A stretch of 64,000 bases of DNA, taken from NCBI GenBank assembly GCA_036346355.1, contig CM070585.1, positions 9,439,001 to 9,503,000 on the forward strand. Reading direction: 5' to 3'. Of this stretch, positions 23,201 through 37,120 are shown one piece after another. The position numbers and the translations under genes are program-made. The notes under the pieces were generated by a model. That model saw only the letters and a program-made list of their open reading frames with translations, searched no databases and was not told the origin of the DNA. The first letter of the stretch is position 1; the number at the start of each line of letters is the position of its first letter. Source of the stretch: Rhipidocladum racemiflorum (taxonomy: Eukaryota > Streptophyta > Magnoliopsida > Poales > Poaceae).

Positions 23201-26200
23201 ATTCATGATAAATCATCTAGTTCCATAATATGCAAAAATATATGAAACATGTTTAGTAATTTAAATTAGAATTTAAATTTAAAGAGAATATTTCAAATAG
23301 GTTGCATGTACCATTTTTGCAAAACTTATCCAAATTGAATGAAACCAATTTTTGTTAGATTCCTTATGTCATAAGCTCTCTGCTTGTGCAATTATATTTG
23401 AATTTAGAGTTAGTTTGTATTAATTCCTTTTTAGTTTGATTTCAATGTATAGATTATTCAAATTGCTATAACTTGTTTATTTTTCATCCAAATGATATGG
23501 AATTTGTTCCGTTGTGTTAGTTGGATAGTATATAATAGGATTCTGCAAAAATACTTAGGGTGCATCATGCAATATTTAATTGAAAATAATCATGTTGCTT
23601 TATGTACGATTATAAGTAATATAAACCATAACTCTTGGAATCATAAAATGAATCCCAAAATGTCCCTAGGGTCATATAAATATTTCCAAAGATATAAAAA
23701 TATTTCATGATTGGTTTAAGATTAAACTAAGTTAATAAATGATCATACCTGTATGACATATGTTTAGAACATGATGCATAAATATAGATAGCAATGCATA
23801 CAAAACTTGTTTAGTATGATTCATAGTACGGGACTATTTAATCTCACAAGAATGATTATACTTAACCCTAGCCATGTTAGTTCTCATGTATAAATTAAAC
23901 TTGATGTACTTTTGGCCCTTAGTTAACATATGTTTTCATATAATAAACGTGACATAATAGATGAAGTAATATATATATAGCCCAAATGCTATAGAACTAA
24001 TATTGAAATATCCTTAAGGTCAAGACCCTATTAATCTACAAGAATGATTGCATCTTATATTTAGTCGCAAACTTAGGGTATAACTATTCATAACTTAAAG
24101 AATGATTAAGATATCACCGATAAGTACTAGTCCCTATAGAACCAGCTTTAGAATACTTCCTAAAGCTAGAATATTTCATTATGCAGAAGTAATTCTATTA
24201 TAACTTGTTTTGCATCTGAATCCTATTAAAGACATGACCCTACGAGAAGTGAATCCTGAGATTTGTAATATCGATGCATATGCATAAGTTGAATCATGTA
24301 AATTGTAGTTACTCTCACACTTGTTGTTTTATGAACTAATTAATATTAGTACAAGTAGCTCCACACCCCGAAAATGAATCATAGTGTATTAAATCTTACA
24401 ATCTTAGCTTCCTGAACTCGTAAAATAGAATAGAGTGAATCATAAGGAATGAGTGTCACATGCAATGCGACCCTTAAACCGTTGATCAACGATAAAGAAT
24501 ATAGAAGTAATACACTTATACGTTCACAAGCCATAATCTACACTCGTGGTTGTTTAATATAGTGTTTGTTATTTGATTTTCCATCTGATTTTCTTTTGCC
24601 CTTATTGAAAGTGTTATTTGCTATTTGTTATTCTTTTCCGTTATACGACGTGTAGAATCCGACGTCTCGGACTTCGTCGTCATCGACCCCAAAGAGTACA
24701 TCTGCAACTTCGTCGCTAAAGACAACAAGTAGCAAGGCAAGCACCCCTTTGAGCATTTTGAACCAGATTTCATAATCAACTAAAATGTGATTAACAATCT
24801 GCCTGCATGCCTTATATTCTAGCAAATCCTTATTTTCTGTTGTATGGTAGCTATAACCCATATTGGAGGATTTCCTGAATATTGTTGACATAAGCTCCAT
24901 GATAACCCTAGGAATGGGTAGATTCATATGTCAGATGGGAATAACGCTTACTAATTGCATTTGCTCAGTAATGCTTAGAAAATGTCAGCGACATTTACAC
25001 CCACACATCTTTCTTTATGAAATCTTTTATGGTTTATTTAAGCAGTAAAGGATACTGGTAGTTTGATAAAAATGAAAATAAAACTACTGTTTTGATGTGG
25101 GTGATTATTGGCAATAGCCGGTTGTACATGTTTTAACGTGTACGTAGCTAGGGTGGAGTTATCGCCCATGTCACTTTGAGGACCGAACGTAGTGTTGCAT
25201 GATCCAAGTAAACCGTACATCCACAAGTACTGGACTGGGACAGTCTTAACTTATTAAATTATTTGGGAATTAGCTTTGCACATTGGTAGGCAGTTGTAGC
25301 ACGGGCATTCCGAATATAGGTTTGCTCGAGGGAGGTGTCATCACCGAGGTGTTGGCATCTACCGTTGTAACGGTGTACGCCTGGCTATGAATTTGGGGCT
25401 GTTGTTGTACCATTTGAGCCGCGGGCTCCTGAATACTATTGCTTCACCGTTTGTTTGCTTCCATCATAGTCAGGAGTAACGTCATTGGGCTAGTGCAAAG
25501 TTAAGGTTCAAATAATCGAACGGTTTCGTTATGAACTCTCTGGCGGCACACCAAAGGAAGTGTGTCAAATGCGCTTGCCACAAAGGGAGGACATTTCTTG
25601 TGGGTAAAGCTGTACAACTCTGCAGAGTCTAAAACTATTCGAATAGCCGTGTCCACGGTCATGGACGACTTGGCGAATTGACACTAGTTAGTTGTTTTCT
25701 ATTTTCTAAAAACTCTTGATCAAATGACTTGGAAAATGATTCACATTTGTTAAATGTCAGATATTGATATTTTTACTCGTATAAGACCATGGAGGGTCTT
25801 TTCCGTTATCTTTACTCACAAAAGGGCCGTGAGTAATTTATTGTTATTTCTGTCAATACTTGATATTTTGATTACTTATCAAACTGTTTTAAATTCAGTT
25901 TATGCTTTCCATTACTATTCAGTATTTACAATTCAAATCTTCGCTTTACGCAAAACAACCGTAGAAACCCACTTTCTATTCAGCTTGCATATATTTCAGG
26001 TTTTGCAAACACTACAAGTCTTCTTTGAGTGCATAGCGTACTCACCCTTGCTATTATTGTTGTTTTTATACAGGATATCTCGACAATTACTCTGACGCAG
26101 GAAAACGGGATTATTGACGACATTTCTTTCTAAGGCTTTACCTTGTCAGTTGCCTGTGGATTAAGTGGCAAACTACAAGACATCTGATTCTTTTGGCTAT

Positions 26201-27695
26201 GTTTAGTCGACCTTGTCGGTCATATTGTATCAATACTTCCGCTGTAATAAAATATGAAACTTTTGTATGGTTGTGATTCCAAATTGTGTTTTGTGCGTGC
26301 CAGCCACTGATCATGGGAATGGTACAGTATGCACATTAGAACCTCGCTTTTATGTTTGCACTGTAGCATAAAAGTGAGGGTCTTACAAGAACCTAAGACG
26401 AGCCATCAAATCACCCCTTATCTGCTCCACTGATCTCTTCTCTCCCCACTTGAGCTCGCATGTGCATGAACTTCGTCAAAAAGCCTGTCACCGGTGTCCT
26501 CGGCTGTCGCCGGCCTCATGAGCGAACGCGATGGAGAAACCTTTCCCCTCGCTATTTAAGCACGCTTGGCCTTGCCCTACCCTCTCCTCTCGTGCTCGGC
26601 ATCTCTTCTAGCCCGGGCACTAGCCGATCGCGCCGTCGAGGCTCCATTGCCGGTAAATGTGGAGTTCTGGCCAAAACTCAATTAGAGCTCCTCGGTGACT
26701 TATTCCTCAAATCATTTGATCCTTAAGCTTCCTATATTCCTGATTGCTTCTCCTCAGTTGATTTCAGCCCGAGCTGCCCGGAACGTCGTCGCACCGCGCG
26801 CTTTCTTCTTTGCCTCTAGCGCACGGTGCCAGACTTCCTCGTTGGCTCCCCACCAAATCCAGGTACTGGAATGGACTCACCTTAGCCCACTGATGCTCAC
26901 TAACCTCTCCCCCGAGCTTCGACGCCATCCCACCGCCGCCACTTCCAAGCGCCATTGCCGCCATCGCACCCCTCCGCCGAGAGCCCACCTCCGGTCATTC
27001 CCGAGTCGAATAGATCTAAGCCCTGGACTCCTCGCATCGTGCTCTTGATCACCGCGCCCTCACCTGACTGCCTCCGGCTTTGCTCCGCCGCCAGTGATCG
27101 CCGCCGCCGCCTTCCCCTGTCTAGTGCGGCTGACGAGTGGGCCATCCTCGTCAGTCTCACTCCCTCACAGCCGAACGCACCCCCTGACCACTGGCCCCAC
27201 CTTGTTAGTCCCTCATGCACTACAGCTTAGCTCAGCCGGCGAAGAATACGCTTCTGTTAATAGAAAGCATATTTTCTTTTTCTGTATTTTGCAAACCCGA
27301 ACCCAATAAAATGCTTATAACTTTTGCAATATAACTCCAAATTAGGTCAAACTAGTTTCTAATTTTTTTTTAAATCATGTAGTTTCAGAATATAGGAAAA
27401 CATTTCAAAATTTCTCATAGAATAGTGTTTGAATTTCAAATTTAAACCCTAGGATGAAACTATACCTAATGTAAAATTTTCGCAAATAGTCTCCAAATCT
27501 GATGAAACCAACTTTATTCTGTTCCTGATGTCATTGTGTTTCCAATTATGTAAAAATATTTAGTTTTGGACACAGTTTATATCAAATGCATAAATGGATT
27601 ATTTTCAATGTGTTTGAATTTGAGATGCTTATAACTTGTGCAATTGAACATCGAACTTAGTGGAACCAGTTCCTATGCCTATATAAAATTGTACT

Positions 27696-30600
27696 TGTAA
27701 CATCCCAAAATTTACTAAACAGTAAAAATAAAATATTAAAGTATAACTTTGACTTATTATTGTTTTTCCCGGACTTTAGAAGCTTTTAATAGATATCTTG
27801 CTTAAAGAATATTTAAATTATAGATTTTAGGGAAAAGAGATTGATAGTAGAAAATAAAAAGTTTAACAGATCATGTTATGAATTATCATCTTTCAAATCC
27901 TTGTTGATAAAGGATTTACTCAAAGAGAATTGGGGGAAAAGATGGAAGTAAAGAAATAGAAGTAGAAGATAAAGATCTTCTTGCTAAAAGATAATTGGAC
28001 GTTAGAATTATGATGAGAAATTTATTTAACAAGACATACTGGAAATAGTACACAGATAAAGTGAATCAATTATCATTCATAATCAGAAAACATTCATTAC
28101 ATGAGAACAAGATACAACACTCAATTTTATTGATACATTGTAGTCTGCAATTACAATAAATAGGAGATACAAAAATATTTGTAACGACATACAAGTCACA
28201 GGACTTACAACTCATACAAATGATTCTATTACATATGAAAATCACAATTACATAAATGATTACATTCTAAGAAGTAAATTACAAAGCTATAAGCTATGGC
28301 CTCTATGCTGTCTTGATCCGCTTCTGTAGACCTGCATATTCGATTGCATTTGTATCAGTAAAAGAATGAACTAAATGCATTAAAATTTGATACATTAAAT
28401 GAAAAAGAGAAGAATTGCCGTCAGCCAATTAGTTGTTTGATCGCTCAGTGAGGTGCCCTAGATTGTCCGGGGGCCAATCTGGCTCCTCTCGCGATTTGTT
28501 TTTGCATCATTCGGCATTAAACAAACCTGTTAAACCGTAGACGCGGATATTTAGAAAATATCGCGGAATAAGAAATATTTTACCATAGTAAAATAGTAAG
28601 AACACAGGGAAAAGAGATAAGGCCTCGTCACTGTACCCATAGGACAGCACAGCCCATTCCAGATTCAACCGCAGCAACCCAGAAGCAGCAGCTCTCTCCA
28701 GAGCAATCCCAGCCGGCCAATCAAAGCTAAAACTAGGCCACATGGGCAGAATAAGCCAGCCGGTCACTCAAACCATCAAAGCATGCTCTCTCAGCCGAAA
28801 CTTCTAGGATAGCCTCAGAGACCCACGCAAGCCTCCAGGCTTTCCTTGCCGACTGAAAGCCCCAGAACCAACTACTTCCAGCCCAACACTATCACCCAAG
28901 GGACAATAACCAGCCGGCCAAGCCATTGAGACAAGATTAAGACTAAGAGTGGAACCATGCACTGACAAGATAAGGAGGATGCATTTATTAAAGATCAGTC
29001 CAGCCGCAAGACCAACCTCCATTTTCATACCCTGTTGCATGACCATTTTGTGACTATATAAGTCACAAGCCCTCATATCACTATCAACATCCTTACAACT
29101 CAAATAAAGCCTCAGGAAGCCATCCAAGAAAACCATAGAAGAGTAGACCTCCAGAAAGGTTACCACCGAACCAGCAAGGAGGAGGAAGCCAAGAAGACCA
29201 AATCCCAGGAACAAGGTGAAAGAAGATCAAGCCTCAAGCTGTACAGACATCTAATCCTTCCCTTTTTGCACACAGGTAAGATTCCACAAATTCAATTCCA
29301 ATAGAATCATCTTACATACCCAATCAAAATGAAAATGAACTAGAATGAAAATAGGTAGTAAGAGATTTAATTGAAGAGGACTTGAAGTAGTAGCCTCAGT
29401 TTAAATGCATAACAAAACTACGAGGGTTGCGTCATATGTCCCCTTGAATTACAAATACTCCCCCGGCGTATTGCAAATCAAGATTGTCGCTATGACGCCA
29501 TCCAACCCGTAAGATTTAAGATGCATGAATCATCATGGGCCAAAGAACCATAGTTTACCCCTAGGACATGGCATCAGGATCAGTATCTACCATATAAACC
29601 ATTCGAAGCCACCGTAAGCATGGCCTAGTATCAAATTATCATTTACTAAGCCAATCCATCCTTGAATCAAGTACCCCCACAAATATTCGTAGTTCATGAC
29701 ACTCAGTTCCTCAGTTCGTATACTCAGATCATGATCCATCAGTATATAATCATGGCCATTAAGCGATCAATGGCATCAAAACCATTGTCTGCCACCTAAA
29801 CAAATCAAAGCCACTGTCAACACACCCTGAATCTATGATCAAGAATCAGATTATGGCAAGAAATCAATCCATGTAAGCCAACTATGCATACAACCGATTT
29901 CCAATACGTCAGGTCATAGCACAAGTCAATCATCCAGACAGGGCAGTACAAGCATAAAAGAACCTAACACAAAAATAAAGCATACTATGAAACGGCATGT
30001 CATAGCTTTGTGCATCCAGATAATATCTCTTATGGAAATAATTGCACTCCAGGCATTCAATATATATTCCTAAAGGGGCAAAACCAAAGAAGACATAAAA
30101 TCCCCAAGGATCCAAAAGTATGATCTAGATGATAATGCATTAATGAATGAATCCAAACATATGCTCTCTACATCTACATCCTTATCACAGGAGGATTAAG
30201 AGGCCTATACACCACTACAGTCCTTAGCAACATCTGGACACTTTATCTACCAGAGAAACACCCAATGCGATCATGTACATAATGAAACTAGTACTCATTA
30301 AATCCACTTCCGTATTTTATCACCTCATGAATTACAAATGGCAAATCAACCAAACCATCAAGATAAAGACTGGAAAGAAAAGGGGGATAAACCCTAGGAA
30401 TAGCCGAACTATGGCCGAAGGGTGTCGGGGTTTGCTGAAGCCGCCGGTGTCGAAGGAGCCCCGAATCCCATAGGCGACAACCCAGAAAGGGGAAGAGGCA
30501 AAGGATTAAGTAAAGAGGAGAAAAAGTGAGCAAAAGAAATAGAGGTAACGAGAGATACTTAGCTCAGACGGAGGAGGCGTAGGAAGATTTGAAGCCAGGG

Positions 30601-33600
30601 GCTAGACGGAGGATACCCACGGAGCCAAATTCGAACAGATTAGAGACCGGGGCATTAGCCCTAGGGCGCCACAGCTAGGGCGCAGGACCAGCGTGGGGTG
30701 CACGAAGGCACAGAACCAGGGCAACGCCGACCGGAGAAGGACGGAGACAAGGTCGGCGAAGAGCCGAGCGGAGGCGCCAGGGTGGCGATGAGGCCAGATC
30801 GCAGGGACCAGAGAGTTGGGAGAAACGTATAGAAGAAGAAGACGCTAGAAGGATTGAAGGAGGAGCATCCAGTCGACCGAACGGATGAGGGATTTAGAAA
30901 AATAGAAAAGGAAAGAAAGAGTAAAAAGAAAAAGAGAAAGTAGGAAATAAGAAAAGGGAAGGAGAAATAAATAAACAAACAAATAAATAAATAAGTAATA
31001 TATTTTAGGATTAAAATCATTCTAAGTAATTGAAACTTAGTGAATTGTCATATCACTCATATCCGATGCATATCTAGATGCTATTTAGGTGTTACATTTA
31101 AAACCCGGACACAATCCCTTGATCCATGAAACAGATTTCAAAAATCTACGAAATCTCGAATACTCCAAACATGCAAGATTTATTTTGGCAGAATTGATCA
31201 AGGTTAAACTAAGTCAACAAATAATCATACTTTTATAATATGTGTGCTTAGAATATAGTCGCAATACCTATATATATAAATATAACTATTTGACTTATTT
31301 CATATGCAATCTATAAAACACGATCATTTGATGCTACGATAATAATTAGGTTTAATACTAGTCTATTTTATTCTCTTATAAAGAAGCTTTTTCATCATAA
31401 TATGCTTTGCATCTGAATCCTATTAAAGAAATGACCCTACGGAGGGGAAACCCTAAAAGTCTGTGATACCAATGCTTGTACTTAAGTTTAACCATGCAAT
31501 TTACAACTACTCGCACATCTGCCAATTTATGTACCAATTAGAATTAGTACAAACATTTTCACACCTTGAAAATAAATTATAGTATATTAAATCTTACAAT
31601 CTTAGCTTCCTGAATTCGTAAAATAAAATAAAATAAATCATAAAGAATAGATGTGTGTAACACAACCCTCAAACTATTAATTGATAGTAAAAACTATAAC
31701 ATAGAAATAATACTTACTTATACGATCCCAAAACCCTAATCCACACTCATGCTTGTTTTATGTAATGTTTTATATTTGATTTTCCATCTGATTTCCTTTT
31801 GCCCTTATTGAAATTGTTATTTGCCATTTGCTATCTTTTCCACTACACGACGTGTAGAATCCGACGTCTCGGACTTCGTCGTCGACCACTTCGAGATTAC
31901 CTCTTCGACTTCGTCGCTAAAGACAACAAGTAGCAAGGCAAGCACCCCCTTGAGCATTTTGAACCCAGATTTCATAATCAACTAAAATATGATTAAGAAT
32001 CTTCCTGCATGCTCATATTTTGGTAAATCTCTATTTTGTGTTATCTGGGAGCTATAACCCATATTGGAGGATTTCCTGAATATTGTTGACATATGCTCCA
32101 TGATAACCTTAGGTATGGGGAGATTCATATACTTGATGGGATATAACGATTATTAATTGCATTTGCTTAGTGATGCTTAGAAAATGTCAGCGACATTTAC
32201 ACCCACACTTTTCTTTATGAAATCTTTTATGGTTTATTTGAACAGTAAATGATACTGGTAGTTTGATAAAAATGAAAATAAAACTATTGATTTTGACATG
32301 GGTGATTATTGGCAATAGCCGGTTGTACATGTTTTAACGTGTACGTAGCTAGGGTGGAGTATCGCCCATGTCACTTTGAGGACCGAACGTAGTGTTGCAT
32401 GATCCAAGTAAACCGTACATCCACAAGTCTTGGATCGACAGTCTTAACTTATTAAATTATTTGGGAATTAGCTTTGCACATTGGTAGGCAGTTGTAGCAC
32501 GGGCATTCCGAATATTGGTTTGCTCGAGGGAGGTGTCATCACCGAGGTGTTGGCATCTGCCGTTGTAACGGTGTATGCCTGGCTATGAATTTGGGGCTGT
32601 TATTATTCCTGGTGGGTCACTAACTCCGGAATTTCTATTCCTGGTGGGTTACTGGCTCCGGAATCCCTTTTACCTTTTTAGCTTCCATCATAGTCAGGGG
32701 TAACGTCATTGGGCTAGTGCAAAGTTAAGGTCCAAGTGACGAACAGTTTCGTTATGAACTCTCTGGCGGCACACCGAAGGAAGTGTGCTAATGTACTGCC
32801 ACAAAGGGAGAGCATATCTTGTGGGTAAAGCTGTACAACTCTGCAGAGTCTAAAACTATTCGAATAGCCGTGTCCACGGTCATGGACGACTTGGCTAACC
32901 AGCATTAGTTAGTTGTTTTCTATTTTCTAAAACTCTTGATAAAATGATTTGGAAAGTGATTCACATTTGTTAAATGTCACTTATTGTTATATTTGTTCGT
33001 ATAAGACCATGGAGGGTCTTTTCCGTTATCTTTACTCACAAAAGGGCCGTGAGTAATTTATTATTATTTCTGTCAATACTTGATATTTTGATTACTTATC
33101 AAACTGTTTTAAATTCAGTTTATGCTTTCCATTACTATTCAGTATTTACAATTCAAATCTTCGCTTTACGCAAAACAACCGTAGAAACCCACTTTCTATT
33201 CAGCTTGTATATATTTCAGGTTTTGCAAACACTACAAGTCTTCTTGAGTGCATAGCGTACTCACCCTTGCTATTATTGTTGTTTTTAGACAGGATATCTC
33301 GACAATTACTCCGACGCAGGAAAACGGGATTATTGACGACATTTCTTTCTAAGGCTTTACCTTGTCAGTTGCCTGTGGATTATGTGGCAAACTACAAGTC
33401 ATCTGATTCTTTTGGCTATGCTTAGTTGACCTTCTCGGTCATATTGTATCAATACTTCCGCTGTAATAAAATATGAACCCTTTGTATGGTTGTGATTCCA
33501 AATTGTGTTTTGTGCGTGCCAGCCACTGATCATGGGAATGGTACAGTATGCACATTAGAACCTTGCTTTTATGTTTGCACTGTAGCATAAAAGTGAGGGT

Positions 33601-33606
33601 CTCACA
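27696..33606 (+). mobile_element. Solo LTR S4 (same family as S2)
   Basis: It starts TGTAACATCCCAAAATT and ends GTGAGGGTCTCACA, flanked by GTACT at 27,691-27,695 and 33,607-33,611. It is 5,911 bp long and contains no gag-pol. From about 31,200 it is closely similar to S2 (24,000-26,387), including a shared GACGTCTCGGACTTCGTCG block. It is inserted in S1, just before sequence that resembles a Stowaway-type end (CTCCCTCTGTT). Confidence 0.85.
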
Positions 33607-35957
33607 GTACTCCCTCTGTTTATACAAAAATATTTAGGCATAGACCATGTTTAATCATAAGTTATGATAGTGTCATTCCATGTATAGTCTAAATCTAGAT
33701 GTTCATGTATATTTGGTGTAAACAAACGCCGTTCAACTCAAAAATTTAGAACCTGTACTTTTGAAATAGCATGATTTTAGGCTTTGTAATAGTGGTTGGC
33801 ATGTCATCTTTTGTACTTTAGTTAACCGTTTATTCATGTCAATTAGTTCACTTAAGATTTCAATCAATTGTAATATCTATTTAACCTTGACCTAATTTCA
33901 TAAATCCAAACAATCTTAGCTTCTTAAATTCGAAGATAAATAAAATTTTATGTACAATTTTGGCCTCTTGAATTCGTAAAATAAAATTTGTAACTTTTGA
34001 AAATTGTGGTTTTGTGCTCTACGCTAGTAGTTGGATCAAACCCTAATTCTCGCCAAACCAACACACACCCTCGCGCTTGTTGTCATGAATGATGTTATTT
34101 GTACTTATGTTTGACTTCTTTTTGCCACATGTATGTTTGTCTTCCTTCTTTTATTGAATTTGGTTATTTTGCTTGCTTCTTAATGAACGGCATGTAGACC
34201 TCGACGTTTCGGATACTGTCGTAGACGACCCCGACTTCACGCAGGAAGTTACTGAATAAGGCAAGCACCCTCCTTTGACCATATTGATCCTACTATTTCA
34301 ATTTGTGTATCTTGCTCTTACCAAACACTATTATGCATGCGCTATGTTTAGTAAACTTTGCTATATTGTGGGATTTGGTAGAGATATACCTAGCTCATGG
34401 GATTTCCTCAATAAATGTTGACATGAGAACATTGAAAACCCTAGGTTATGGATAGACATACAATAATGTCAATTGGGTATACACATGTATTAATTACACA
34501 AGCTTAGTATGCTCTAGAAATGGGATCACGAACGAATGGCTATATTGTTCGTGATATTTATTGAAAATTTGATATGATTGGGAAGAAACATGTGTTGTCA
34601 TGTAGTTTAAAAAGATTGGTTATGACAGTAAAGGATACCGATATGTTGGTAAAAATGAAAACAAAACTATGGTTTGACACGGGCGAATTATGGCAATAGC
34701 CGGGTGTGCGAGCCTTATCTTGCACGTAGTATAAGGGGAGTTTTTCGCCCGAGTTGGATTAAGGACCGAACTTAGTGCTGTATAATTCAAGAATTATCGT
34801 ACAACCACAAGTGTTGTTATGGGGTAGCATTAACCTATTAAGTTATTTAAAACTGGCTTTACACATTGGGAGGCTGAAGTAGCACAAGCAGTAAACCTGT
34901 CGAGTTTGCTTGTAAGGGGTTGCCACATGTGTCTTGTGGGTAAATGCATACCAGTGCAATGGTGTACACCTGGCTATGGAGAGAAACGACTATTGTTTCA
35001 TTGAGATTAAAAATATTATTATGTTTCATTTGATTGTTGTTTCTACCATAGCGAGGGTTTTACGTCACCGGGCTAATGCAAAGCTAGGTTTAAATAATAT
35101 AACGGTTATGTATGATCTCTCTACGGCACACCAAAGGAAGTGTGTTAATTTTGCAATGCACAAAGAGATAATCATTCCTTGTGGGTAATGCTGTACACCT
35201 CTGTAGAGTTAATCTTTTCGAAAAGCCATTCCCACGGGTGTGGGAGTCTTGGTGCACTAACACTACTTAGAGTTTTGGTACTTTCATAAAATGGCTTGGG
35301 ATTGGAAATGGTTGTTGGGAAAATCTTTAATTCAATTTCGTTACCAAGGGTGTGGCAATGGATGATACTTTGCTCACGATCACGGAGGATTGTGGGTTGT
35401 TACATTTACTCATACTTGTTATTTACATATCTATCAATTGCTTTTACAAATCACACTTGCAATCTACTATTTAGTATTTACAATTCAATTTTCGCTTTAT
35501 GCAAATGAACTTAGCAGCCTTCTTCATGACATAGCCTACACGTATTATACATTTGTGATACACTACAAGTCTTACGAGTACATACGTGTACTCAACCTTG
35601 CTTTTGTTGATATTCAGAGAACGAAGAAACATAAATTCCTGATCATGACGCAGATTACGGGGACTTTGCTAACAAATCTTACAAAGGTTTATCCTTGTCA
35701 GTTGCCTGTGGTATTTTGGGTAGAAGGCATACTATCAAGTAATGTATCTTCCGCTGCAAACTTTTAAATTCGGCCAATAGGCCATGTTGTAAGACTAAAT
35801 TTCTATTAATGTATTGTGAACTTGTATGGTTGTGATGACAATATTATACATGTGCGTACTAGCCATTGATCATGGGACTAGTACGGTATGCACATAGGAA
35901 TCCCTCTTGGTATTTCATGCCATTAAAGGGAGGGTTCCGACATTTTTCTAGCCCTCG

Positions 35958-35997
35958 CCAATTCTCGAGGACGAGATTTTTATAAGGGGAGTAGATT
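35958..35997 (+). other. Polypurine tract and 3' leader of G1
   Basis: AATTCTCGAGGACGAG, followed by TTATAAGGGGAGTAGATT directly before TGTAACATCC, is the standard end of the internal region in Tekay/Del-type Gypsy elements. Confidence 0.8.
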
Positions 35998-37120
35998 TGT
36001 AACATCCCCAAAAGTGGCATAAAATAAAATATGCATCTAAAAATGTGAATGTGCATAAATTTTGAATTTATGATTTTTATTTCTTATTTAGGAGTTTACT
36101 CTCAAAAGAAAAAACCAGTGTATAATATGGTGAAAAGATAAAAAAATAACAAAATAAAAGTAAAATGGTAATAAAAATTTACATCAAAGTAAATTTGCTA
36201 TGTAATTACTTTTACTAAAGTTAAACATTAGTGTGAAAGCATTTATTTGAGGATAATTATCCAAAATCAATAAATTCTATTATAAGAAATAGTCATGGAA
36301 GATTTATTTAAAATAATTAAAACATTATATAAAATTGATAATTTTAAAAAACACTCTTCACATAAATGTCTAACTATGGAAAAATATTAAAAATTTATAC
36401 TTAGTTTTACTACCTGTAAAAATTCAGGAACAGAAAATATACAAATCTGAAAAAGGTATGGAAAGATTTATTACAAAATAATACTTATTAAAAAATTGGA
36501 AACTTTTACAAGAGATTACCCATATCATTAAAACTATTGAATAAATTTATCAAAAATTGATAATATAATTTAGTACCTTAAATAAATCATTTACAGAGAA
36601 CTAAAAAATTTTGTAGGCCCATTTGTTAGATTTTTATAAAATTATTTTTTAAAGATTTTGACCTAAGAATGCTACTGTAAGTAGATAACTTTGACATAAC
36701 CTGAAATTATTTAAAGATTTTAAGGATTTTAGTTACAGATGGTATGCCATGTGTTGGCATTTGGACGATTCGTGCTCACATCTTGGAGAACTGTGAGTTA
36801 TTACATTTATGTTATTCTTGCTTGTTATTTTGTATATCTGTCAAATTGCTTTTATAAGTTTCACTTTCAATCTATTATTCAGTATGTATAGTTCAATTTG
36901 GCTCTACGTAAAAATAACCATTGAAGCTTTACTCTAGAATCAGCCTGCATATTCAAACACTAAGTCTTATAGAGTACGAAATATACTCAACCTTGCCATC
37001 GTTGTTGTTTTTAGGTAAAGAGGCAGAATACCCAGAAAATAGATATATTTCTACAATGAGTAAATCTTGGTCATCCAATCTTCTTAATCATTTTCATCCA
37101 CGACGGCTTAGATCTATTTA
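35998..37120 (+). repeat. 3' LTR of G1 (middle deleted, end unclear)
   Basis: It matches the 5' LTR from its first base to about 36,720, then jumps to LTR 3'-type sequence (a CATCTTGGAGAACTGTGAG block, an ATTCAGTATGTATAGTTC block). No clean CA terminus was found. The change to the 3' flank of WRC gene 1 lies somewhere between 37,030 and 37,130. Confidence 0.6.

Larger units (their letters stand above)
15463..26387 (+). mobile_element. Solo LTR S2 (very long LTR family), split by S3
   Basis: It starts TGTAACATCCTCAAATTT and ends GTGAGGGTCTTACA, flanked on both sides by AGAAC (15,458-15,462 and 26,388-26,392). Removing S3 leaves about 5,632 bp. A GC-rich promoter-like zone with CTATTTAAAGCCCC lies near 16,911. 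The 3' 2.4 kb is nearly identical to the same part of S4 (27,696-33,606). An LTR of this size is at the upper extreme for Ty3/Gypsy. Confidence 0.8.
14279..35942 (+). mobile_element. Solo LTR S1 (Gypsy), split by S2 and S4
   Basis: S1 starts TGTAACATCCTCAAG at 14,279 and ends GGGTTCCGACA at 35,942, flanked by TTTTT at 14,274-14,278 and 35,943-35,947. With the inserts S2 (15,463-26,392 including TSD) and S4 (27,696-33,611 including TSD) removed, its own length is about 4,818 bp: 14,279-15,462, 26,393-27,695 and 33,612-35,942. No primer site, polypurine tract or coding sequence belongs to it, so it is a solo LTR left by recombination between two LTRs. The TSD is low in complexity, but the continuous reading of LTR sequence across both inserts supports it. 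Confidence 0.75.
5714..37120 (+). mobile_element. Ty3/Gypsy relic G1 hosting the nested block
   Basis: G1 is the outermost and oldest layer of the nest. Its LTR starts TGTAACATCCCCAAAA at 5714 and again at 35,998, and the two copies are alignable for several hundred bases. Between them, what belongs to G1 itself is only an integrase fragment (7502-8096) and the 3' polypurine region (35,948-35,997). The rest is inserted Copia C1 and solo LTRs S1-S5. Gag, protease, RT and RNase H are gone. The right end is uncertain: the 3' LTR has lost its middle and fades into the 3' flank of WRC gene 1 between about 37,030 and 37,130. The conserved integrase tail is of the Tekay/Del chromovirus type seen across grasses. 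Confidence 0.7.

Noticed and set aside
25754..26095. 113-codon ORF, repeated at 32,974-33,255
   Set aside because: Both lie in the same position of two solo LTRs and are Phe/Leu/Tyr-rich chance frames. No protein family was recognised.
15463..33606. S2 and S4 as the two LTRs of one intact element
   Set aside because: Each has its own different TSD (AGAAC, GTACT), and the sequence between them is S1 LTR rather than gag-pol.
33607..33760. Stowaway-like MITE beginning CTCCCTCTGTT next to S4
   Set aside because: Only one end is visible, and no GGAGGGAG-type right end was found. At most it is a fragment inside S1.
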